Positions 1 to 8,900 of a DNA stretch of 43,100 nucleotides are shown in pieces (the stretch's first letter is position 1; every line of letters begins with the position of its first letter). Below the pieces are notes generated by a model, which saw only the letters and a program-made list of their open reading frames with translations, did no database searches and was not told the origin of the DNA. Source of the stretch: an uncultured Streptococcus sp. (lineage in GTDB: Bacteria > Bacillota > Bacilli > Lactobacillales > Streptococcaceae); assembly GCA_905373305.1 (NCBI GenBank), contig CAJPSM010000003.1, positions 1 through 43,100 of the forward strand, written 5' to 3'. The position numbers and the translations under genes were made by a program.

Positions 1-34
1 ATAGAGTGATGTTATTGTACCAATAAGGAGAATT

Positions 35-631
35 ATGGTCAACTATCCACATAAACTTTCATCTCAAAAAAGACAAACATTCCCTTCACAAACTAAAAAT
101 TTCGCAAATCGGGGAATGTCTTTTGAAAAGATGATCAACGCTACAAACGACTACTATTTGTCGCATGGACTGGCTGTTATTCACAAGAAACCAACTCCCA
201 TCCAAATCGTGCGTGTCGATTATCCCAAAAGAAGTCGTGCCAAGATTGTTGAAGCCTACTTTAGACAGGCCTCAACGACTGACTATTCGGGGGTTTATGA
301 TGGATACTACATCGACTTTGAAGCCAAGGAAACTAGGCAAAAACATGCGATTCCGATGAAGAATTTCCATCTCCATCAGATCCAACACATGGAACAAGTT
401 CTTGCCCAGCAAGGAATCTGCTTTGTCCTCCTTCACTTTTCTTCTCAGCAAGAAACCTACTTATTGCCGGCCATTGATTTGATTCGTTTCTATCATCAAG
501 ATATGGGACAAAAGTCAATGCCACTTGGATATATTCGAGAAAATGGATATAAGATTGAGCCTGGTGCCTTTCCACAGATTCCCTATCTCGACGTTATCAA
601 AGAACATTTACTAGGTGGTAAAACAAGATGA
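35..631 (+). CDS. recU: Holliday junction resolvase RecU
   Basis: RecU cuts four-way Holliday junctions during recombinational repair and chromosome segregation in low-GC Gram-positive bacteria. The 198-residue product has the usual family length. The nuclease core is visible as an acidic cluster with D83 (in TDYSG), D94, E96 and K98 (in IDFEAKET), which fits the D...E-x-K metal-binding arrangement of RecU. The start is supported by AAGGAG at 25-30, four bases before the ATG. The stop overlaps the start of the PBP1a gene by four bases (ATGA), so the two are translationally coupled; recU next to pbp1a is the standard streptococcal arrangement. The promoter is probably just outside the window. 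The sequence closely resembles pneumococcal RecU as I remember it. Confidence 0.96.
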   Translation: MVNYPHKLSSQKRQTFPSQTKNFANRGMSFEKMINATNDYYLSHGLAVIHKKPTPIQIVRVDYPKRSRAKIVEAYFRQASTTDYSGVYDGYYIDFEAKETRQKHAIPMKNFHLHQIQHMEQVLAQQGICFVLLHFSSQQETYLLPAIDLIRFYHQDMGQKSMPLGYIRENGYKIEPGAFPQIPYLDVIKEHLLGGKTR

Positions 632-2775
632 ACAAACAAACTTTCCTGCGAATTGCTAAGTATGTCAGTATCTGCCTCTTAACTGTATTTATCGCAGCTA
701 TTATGCTAGGTGGAGGCCTCTTTCTCTACTATGTCAGCAAGGCTCCGGCTCTATCCGAAAGTAAACTAGTCGCTACAACGTCTAGTAAGATCTATGACAG
801 CAAAAATGAACTTATCGCTGATCTGGGTTCTGAGCGCCGTGTCAATGCACAGGCTAATGAAATCCCTACGGAGCTGGTCAATGCAATTGTCTCTATTGAA
901 GATCATCGTTTCTTCAGTCACCGAGGAGTAGATACGATTCGTATCCTAGGCGCTTCCTTACGAAACCTTCGTGGTGGGGGCGGTCTTCAAGGTGGTTCTA
1001 CCTTGACACAGCAGTTGATTAAATTAACCTACTTCTCAACGTCAACATCTGACCAGACACTTTCACGTAAGGCTCAGGAAGCTTGGCTAGCCGTTCAGCT
1101 AGAACAAAAGGCGACCAAACAAGAAATCCTAACTTACTACATCAACAAGGTCTATATGTCCAACGGAAATTACGGGATGCAAACGGCAGCCCAAAACTAC
1201 TATGGTAAAGACCTCAAAGATTTAAGTCTGCCTCAATTGGCTCTCCTAGCTGGAATGCCTCAGGCTCCAAATCAATATGACCCCTATTCTCATCCAGAAG
1301 CGGCACAAGAACGTCGCAATCTCGTCCTCTCTGAGATGAAGGGGCAAGGCTACATTACAGCTGAGCAATATGAAAAAGCTATTAATACTCCGATTACAGA
1401 TGGACTGCAGAGCCTCCGTTCTGGAAACAACTATCCAGCCTATATGGACAATTACCTCAAAGAGGTAATCGACCAAGTCGAACAGGAAACTGGTTACAAT
1501 CTTTTGACTACAGGTATGGAAGTTTATACCAATGTGGATCCAGCTGTTCAACAGCGTCTCTGGGATATTTACAATACGGACGAGTATGTCAACTATCCAG
1601 ATGATGAGTTACAGGTAGCCTCTACTATCGTCGATGTCACAAACGGGAAAGTCATTGCCCAATTAGGTGCTCGCCACCAATCAAGTAATGTTTCATTTGG
1701 AATAAACCAGGCTGTAGAAACTAACCGTGACTGGGGTTCTACCATGAAGCCTATTACAGACTATGCTCCTGCTTTGGAATATGGCATTTATGACTCAACT
1801 GCTTCAATTGTTCACGATAGCCCTTATAATTACCCTGGAACCTCTACCCCTGTCTATAACTGGGATAAGAGTTACTTTGGAAACATAACACTCCAGTATG
1901 CTCTCCAGCAATCACGGAATGTACCGGCTGTAGAAACGCTAGAGAAAGTAGGGCTAGATCGTGCCAAGACGTTTCTAAATGGACTCGGTATTGACTATCC
2001 AAGCATACACTATGCTAATGCTATTTCAAGCAATACAACCGAATCTGACAAAAAGTATGGAGCAAGCAGTGAAAAAATGGCCGTAGCCTATGCTGCCTTT
2101 GCCAATGGCGGTATTTACCATAAGCCAATGTACATCAACAAAATCATCTTTAGTGATGGTAGTTCAAAAGAGTTTTCTGATTCAGGAACACGCGCTATGA
2201 AAGAAACAACTGCCTACATGATGACAGAGATGATGAAAACAGTTCTGACCTACGGAACAGGACGTGGAGCCTACCTTTCATGGCTACCACAAGCTGGTAA
2301 GACTGGAACATCAAACTATACAGATGATGAAATCGAGAAATACATCAAGAACTCTGGTTATGTAGCTCCAGACGAAATGTTTGTCGGCTATACTCGTAAA
2401 TATTCAATGGCTGTCTGGACCGGTTACTCTAACCGACTTACTCCTATCGTGGGTGATGGCTTCTACGTTGCAGCTAAGGTCTACCGTTCTATGATGACCT
2501 ACCTCTCAACAGATGACCATCCAGGGGATTGGACCATGCCTGAAGGCCTTTACAGAAGCGGAGAATTTGTCTTTAAGAATGGAGCACGCAATACGTGGGT
2601 TCCTTCACCATCTACACAACAAAGTTCTACATCTGAAAGTTCTAGCTCTACATCTGAGAGTTCGACTTCTCAGTCAAGCTCAACTACCCCAAGCACAAGT
2701 CAAACGCAGACGATTCCTCAACAATCAGGAACTGCACCTGCTGAGCAAAACCAACCAAGTCAACCGCAACAATAA
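628..2775 (+). CDS. pbp1a: Penicillin-binding protein 1a, bifunctional transglycosylase/transpeptidase
   Basis: Class A PBP that polymerises glycan strands and cross-links peptidoglycan outside the membrane. It is 715 residues long. A short cytoplasmic N-terminus and one membrane segment (about residues 12-36) are followed by the GT51 transglycosylase domain, with E91 in SIEDHRFF as the expected catalytic glutamate. The transpeptidase domain carries all three active-site motifs: STMK with nucleophile S371, SRN at S429 and KTG at K558. Residues 575-578 read NSGY, where penicillin-sensitive pneumococcal PBP1a has TSQF. A Ser/Thr/Gln-rich tail follows from about residue 660. There is one more residue than in the pneumococcal protein before the active site (a GGGG stretch near residue 113), so numbering is shifted by one. 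The gene overlaps recU and is followed by a terminator. Confidence 0.97.
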   Translation: MNKQTFLRIAKYVSICLLTVFIAAIMLGGGLFLYYVSKAPALSESKLVATTSSKIYDSKNELIADLGSERRVNAQANEIPTELVNAIVSIEDHRFFSHRGVDTIRILGASLRNLRGGGGLQGGSTLTQQLIKLTYFSTSTSDQTLSRKAQEAWLAVQLEQKATKQEILTYYINKVYMSNGNYGMQTAAQNYYGKDLKDLSLPQLALLAGMPQAPNQYDPYSHPEAAQERRNLVLSEMKGQGYITAEQYEKAINTPITDGLQSLRSGNNYPAYMDNYLKEVIDQVEQETGYNLLTTGMEVYTNVDPAVQQRLWDIYNTDEYVNYPDDELQVASTIVDVTNGKVIAQLGARHQSSNVSFGINQAVETNRDWGSTMKPITDYAPALEYGIYDSTASIVHDSPYNYPGTSTPVYNWDKSYFGNITLQYALQQSRNVPAVETLEKVGLDRAKTFLNGLGIDYPSIHYANAISSNTTESDKKYGASSEKMAVAYAAFANGGIYHKPMYINKIIFSDGSSKEFSDSGTRAMKETTAYMMTEMMKTVLTYGTGRGAYLSWLPQAGKTGTSNYTDDEIEKYIKNSGYVAPDEMFVGYTRKYSMAVWTGYSNRLTPIVGDGFYVAAKVYRSMMTYLSTDDHPGDWTMPEGLYRSGEFVFKNGARNTWVPSPSTQQSSTSESSSSTSESSTSQSSSTTPSTSQTQTIPQQSGTAPAEQNQPSQPQQ

Positions 2776-2780
2776 GCAAA

Positions 2781-2815
2781 ATCCTGAGAAGTAAAATTCT
2801 CAGGATTTTTATTCT
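2781..2815 (+). terminator. Rho-independent terminator after pbp1a
   Basis: A perfect 10-bp stem (ATCCTGAGAA / TTCTCAGGAT) with a 6-base loop is followed by a T run, six bases after the pbp1a stop. Read on the other strand the stem is followed by TTTTGC, so it may also stop the converging glycosidase transcript. Confidence 0.9.
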
Positions 2816-2839
2816 TTATAGCACAATAGTTTATCCCAA

Positions 2840-2894
2840 CAGTACCATGACTCTTTTGATCGTTTCTCTAACTATTATAGAGGTTATGGTGCTG
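2840..2894. repeat. Imperfect long inverted repeat between convergent genes
   Basis: The arms at 2840-2854 (CAGTACCATGACTCT) and 2879-2894 are complementary apart from two G-U-type positions and one bulge. They enclose a loop of about 24 bases with a small internal hairpin. TCTTTT follows on the + strand, so it could be a second terminator, or a decayed small repeat. The rest of the 2816-2948 gap shows nothing else that I recognise. Confidence 0.45.
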
Positions 2895-2948
2895 TCTTTT
2901 CACTTCCTCTCAATGCTAAAATGTGTCAAAAACAAAGGTCATCAGAGG

Positions 2949-5900
2949 CTATTCCTTTTTCCCTTTCGCGATAAAGATAGCGGATAGGGCTAGACTTACG
3001 CCTGCTAGGAAGAGAGCTGTGTCAGATTTGCTTTTACCTGTTGCCGGAAGCTCCTTCTGATCATCATGTTTAACTTCTGGAGTCTTAGTATCCGCAAGTG
3101 GACTTAAGTTCAACTTGTACTCTGGCTTTTCAACTGTCGGTGCTGGTTGGTCTCCTGCTGTACCAAGTGGACCTGTGTACTCTGGTACTTCATGTACTGC
3201 TGCCTCTACCGCGTTCACACCACCTGTAAAGTCTGGTTTCTCAACTGTCGGTGCTGGCTGATCTCCTGCTGTACCAAGTGGACCTGTGTACTCTGGAAGC
3301 TCATGTACCAAGGCTTCAACTGCATTGACACCACCTGTGAATTCAGGTTTCTCTACTGTTGGAGCGGCTTGGTCGCCTACTGTTGCTACTGGACCTGTGT
3401 ACTCTGGTACTTCATGTACTGCTGCTTCTACCGCGTTCACACCACCTGTAAACTCTAGTTTCTCAACTGTCGGTGCTGGCTGATCTCCTGCTGTACCAAG
3501 TGGACCTGTGTACTCTGGTACTTCATGCACTGCTGCCTCAGCCGCATTCACACCACCTGTAAAGTCCGGTTTGCTCAAAACTGGTGGTTCTTCATCACCT
3601 TTGCTTGATTGAACAGATTCTTCTGTCAATTCTTGATAGAAGCTCGCCAATTCATAAAACTCGGCCTTGCCGCCTTCCCAGACTAATTTGACGTCTAGAA
3701 GAGAGCCACCATTTCGGATAGCAAAAGTTTGGAGACTAGATGTAATAGCACCAAGGTCTGTCCAGCTGTCTTGACCATCCTTGAGTGTTCTAGCAAGAAT
3801 ACGTGCTTTCGCTCCTTCAGGAAGACTGGAGACGAGACGAAGGTGGTTAGCATTGGTCGGCTCAGACAAGTGATACACCAACTCGCCCTTCTCTTTTTCA
3901 GACTTGTAGCTGGTCAAGACTTTTCCGTCTACAAGATTATTGTAGAGGTTGCCTTGGCTTTCTCCACCGTTTCCTTCTACTGTTGGATCATTGATTGGTT
4001 TGACAAATTCACCGTCATTGATCACCAATTCTGTAAATCCTACAAAACGGGCATCATAGTCCGCCGTATAGAGGACACGGAGATAGTTGGCTTTGACTGG
4101 TGTCGTCAATTCACCCTCGATGTAGCGATTTCCTGGCATCTTAGAATCATGTGTCCAACCATCTGTCAGAGAATCATCGTGTTGGCTATTGGCCACACCA
4201 TCTCCAACTGTGACAACATCTGTCCAAGTTTTACCATCTTGGCTGACTTGGATCTTACCATCACGAAGGTAGTTTTGAGTTCCGTCTTGGATATAGGCTC
4301 TAATCTTCTTGATAGTGCGTTCGCTACCAAGTTTCAAGGTCACATGTCCACCTTTACGAGCATAGTCTGAAAACTCAACGAAGTTGTTGTAAACACCGTC
4401 AAATAATTGATCTAGGTTATTAATCTTACGAACGTCGTTGCTACCGTAGGCTGGGTGAATCCCCATTGAGGTTGATTCCAATTTTGTTGGTTGCACTTCT
4501 TTAGTCGTCACAAGGAGAGAAGTAGCTGTAACGGCTTGCTCCTGATCTGTTTTGTTGACCAAACGAACGTAACGAACCAAGTGAGTTGCGACAGATCTGT
4601 CTGTCAACTGGCTAGCTGGCGTCCATTCTTGCGCATTTGCAGAGTACTCAAGGCTAAGAGCTGGGTTGGCTTGGCCTTGGAGCTGGATGCTCTTGACCTG
4701 ATGGATACGATCAAGTTTCATACCTAGATAGCTATTGGCAGGGAGTTTAGTTCCAGCTGGAATTTGAAGCTCATAACGTCCCAAACTATCCACTACTGGC
4801 GTTTCCTTCAAAGCATCGACGTTGGTGTCCGTTAACTCACTATTTCCAGAGCGTGTCTCAACAGAGAAGTCTTGGATACGCCACCAGAGGTCGATTGCCT
4901 TAGTACTGCGTACTCGGATATAGCGAGCATTGATGGCTCTAGTCACTTCCTTGGTTTGCTCACCTGCCAAGCGATCGAGTTCCTGCCAAGTAGTACCGTC
5001 TGTAGAATACTCAAGCACACCTGCTGAAAGTTTATCACCTGTTCCTTGACGAAGGCGAACTTTAGTGACTGACTTGACTTCGCCGAGGTCAAGTTGTGCC
5101 CAGGCATCTACTGGAGTGGTATTGCTACCGTCAGCGTTTGCCATCATGGCTTCTGTATTGTCCTTGCCATCGGTGATTTGACGAGCTGAGGTATTTAGTT
5201 TGTAAACTAAGTTTGAGCTAAGACTAACTGTCGTTGCTTGTTGGCTACGAGCTTTTTCAACTGGCCGGTTGACTGCAATTTCCTGAACTGCAAACCAGGT
5301 ATTTTCACGATCTGCTGTCGCAATCATGCGAACTGCCTTGGCCTTGATATTGAGATTTTCAAACTTAAGAAGGGATTCATTTCCGACATAGCTTGGCTCT
5401 TTCAAGGTTACCCAGTTGTCATTTTCATCTTGATACTGTACTTCTGCCTTACTAAAGGTATCACGTGGATTTGCCTGCGTTCCCATAGCAAAAGTCAAGG
5501 TTTGAATCGCTACTGGCTTGTTGAACTTCATACCAATATAATCACCTGTCTTGATGCTATTTGGTGATTTAATAATCGCATGGGTTGCCAAGTCGCCATC
5601 CGTTACTTCTGCCAAACCACCTTCTACACCTGTTCGATTGGTGATAAAGGTGCTGATGATTTGATCTGGATGCAAGACTTTTTGAACTTCAGACGCTAGA
5701 ATTTCTTTTAGGGATAGGATAAATGGACGAATATGTTGAACACCCAATTCAGCTTTTTCCATATGGTCTACATAATGGAAGGTATGAGTTTGAGACTGTT
5801 CGTAGAACTTCAAGCCTTTATAGTAGCTGTCCCAAAGTTTGGCTGCATCGTTTGTAGCCATGGCTTCAGTTCCTGTAAGGAAGGCATCGAGAGCATTCAT

Positions 5901-8900
5901 TTGGTCGATTGCATTATCCAACCAATAGTGGATTTGCGCAACCATCTTTTGATCACCTGATGCTTTATAAAGCTCAGCTGCTTCTTTAATCTTGGCAAAT
6001 TCAGCTCGCAAGGCTGCACGCTCTGCAGTCACATCCTGACCTGCTTTGAGCTTGGTCATGAAGTCTGTCAATTTTGGAGCCAAGTCTACCGATTCTTCTA
6101 GTTTGACGACACGATTATCCATGTTTTGGTTGATCATGTGCTTACCAAGTTCGCGGAAGGCTGCCGATACCTTGCTATCTTCAAAATGACCATTTTCTAC
6201 AAAGTTGAAGGCAATATCATTGATTTTCTTAGCTTCTTCTTCTGATTTCCACTGTTTCCATGAATATTGAGCTCCTGAAAAGAGGGCAATCTTAGATGGT
6301 TCAGACTGTTGCATTGGGTTCAACATGATACCAGATAGCAAGCTTGGATCCACATTTGGATGAAGGAATTTCTCACCTCCACCTAGAATCAAGTGTTGTT
6401 TAGAGTTATCTGTTACAGGCCAGTTAATCCAAAGTGAAACTGGGCGATAGGTCTTGCCACCTGCGGATAGATTGTTCTTGAGAGTTGAAAGGAAGCTTTC
6501 AGAAACTTCACCCCAAATCTTACCACCCGTCAAGGTCATGGATGTTGAACTCGGGAGATTTTCATTGAGGGATTTCAACTCATCCTCACGTCCATTACCC
6601 CAATACTGTCCAGGAACAAAGATCATTTCTTTACGAAGACCGCTGTAAGTTCCCTGCATTTCAGTCAACCAATCCGTCATGTCTTTCATCAAGCGGTTGT
6701 AGCTATTGTAGCCTCCGACAGGACTTGGTGCATCATCTGCTAGGATACCAAACTCACGAACACCCACTTTCATCAACTGGGTAAATTTGGCCTTGATGGT
6801 TGCCAAGTCTTCTTGGTAGTGCGCTTCATTGCCAAAGCGGATGCGGTTGTTCATGAATGGATGGATGGTCCAGACATAGCGGGTTTTACTTTGATTTCCG
6901 ACACGAGCAAGTTCACGGATTTCAGCTAGTTTTTCTTCTGGATAGAGTTCTCGCCATTTCTTGTTGTGGTATGGATCATCTTTTGGTGCAAAGAAGTATT
7001 GGTTCAATTTCAAATCGCCACCAAAACGCATGAGCTCTGCACGATCTGCGTTAGACCATGGATTTCCATAGTAACCTTCGATGAAACCACGGTTCTTGAG
7101 CTCTGCGTAATCTTCTACTGTCACATTGCGAAGAACTGGTACTTGGCTTTCCTTAAGCATGTGTTTCAAAGTTGTCAAGCCATAGAAGACCGCATCTGTA
7201 TCTTTCCCGACGATGGAAATCGAATTATCCTTAATTGTCAAGGCATAGGCGTCAATCTTGTCAAAGAGACCGGCTGAAACCTTGGACAAGTTTTGTTCTG
7301 CTTGTGAACCTTGTCCATGTACTCCAAGATAGATATTGGTTGCACCAGCAACTGCAGATTTACCAGTTGTATAAGATACTTGATTATCCTGCAAGACACT
7401 CTTCAAGCGATTGCGAGTATAGATGTCGAGTTGATCGCCCATAACCAGATTGACTTGCTTACGAAGGGCTGTAACACCTTCGCCATAGGTCACTTTTTGT
7501 GGCGTTGGGAAGACCTTGTACTCTTTCTTGAGATAGTCTGCGCTCTTGCTGGCAGCTGCAATGCTGTCTTCGCTAGCTGGTTTACTTGCAGTGAATTGAT
7601 CTGCCAATTCAACTGTTCCATCACCGGTTTGGTCTACTTTGGGTTTTTCAGGAGTAGATGGTGGTTGAGGCTGACTTGGGTCAGGTGTTTCTTGTCCTTC
7701 TTTGGCAGGTTTCAATAGATGAACTTCAGCTGCACTTGCAAAACCACCAACGCCTTCCAATACTTTCAACTCAATCTTGTTGGTATGTACCGCCGCAAAG
7801 TTGACTGTTTTTTCTTGGGCATTGTTGTCCCAGTTTCCTTCTGAAACCTTGACCATTTGGCCATCTTTTTGTGCGTAGATTTCATACCGCGTTACAACAC
7901 CATTTCCACCACCTGGACGTGGGAGATAAGTCAAGCCATTGACTTTTTCTGCTTCTTTCAAGGTCATAGTCAGACTGTATGGCGCAGTGTCACCGGTCCA
8001 TTTAGTATGCCAGAAGGTATTTGGATCATTGTCAAAGGCCTTTTCAACAGCGCCTTCAGTCGCATTTCCTGGAAGTTGCTGACTGCTTGCGGTTGCAGTA
8101 ATCTTATCATTTGAAATCAAACGAGGATTTACAAATGGTTTGTCTGACAACTCTGCACTATGCAAGATTCCTTTGAACCCACCGATGCTTTCAAGCGGTA
8201 GTACCAAGCTATTGTGGGCAAAACGAGGGTGTGCTGGATTTGCGATACGCTCAATCTTTTCACCATCCACATACACTTCAGTTGATTGTGGTTTGGTCAC
8301 AATAGAGATTTGATAACGTTTGTTCTTTTCAAGTTTTTTCTTGAACTGGATATGGAACTGTTCAAATTGATAAGCAAGATAGCCATCTTTATCAGCTAGA
8401 TAAAGACGATTGTCCCCACTTGTTGAGAAGGTTTGTTCCCCGTCTCCAGTAACAGTCACATCAAACTTCAAGACATGACTTGGACCAACATCACCAGGCA
8501 AGCCTTCGATACTGCTGTCTTTCTCAAAAGCCAATCCATTTTCTGTTGCAGTTACTTTCTTCGTTGCATATTCTTTCACCTTGTCTGGAGTGATGTTGAA
8601 TAGTTCTTCTGAAGCAATTGCTTTTTCAGGGTTAGACTGTGGCGCATAAGGGCTTGTTGGTAGGGTGCGTTCTGCAAAGGTCGCAGCCGCACGATCAGAT
8701 CCCCAAGTACGTTCTGCAGTAGTTTGCATGCTCTTGAAGAAGCGTTTAAAGATATCATAAGAGGTCAAACCTGTCTCATGAAGGTCGATATTGTCATTCC
8801 AAACTGCGTGACCACCACCAAGGATACTTGGATGAGAAGCTGGTAGAAGTGGACCTCCACCTGTTCTAAAATCATTCGGTGTCCAGCTATTGTACTGACG

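Noticed and set aside
2826..2951. About 42 open codons on the + strand after pbp1a (reading ...DRFSNYYRGYG...)
   Set aside because: No start, no ribosome site and no family I recognise; this length can be open by chance, and the segment overlaps the inverted repeat and the next gene's stop.
3147..3483. Open frames on the + strand across the GH20-GH84 tail repeats
   Set aside because: They are the antisense of a strong tandem-repeat coding region and have no ribosome site or family resemblance.
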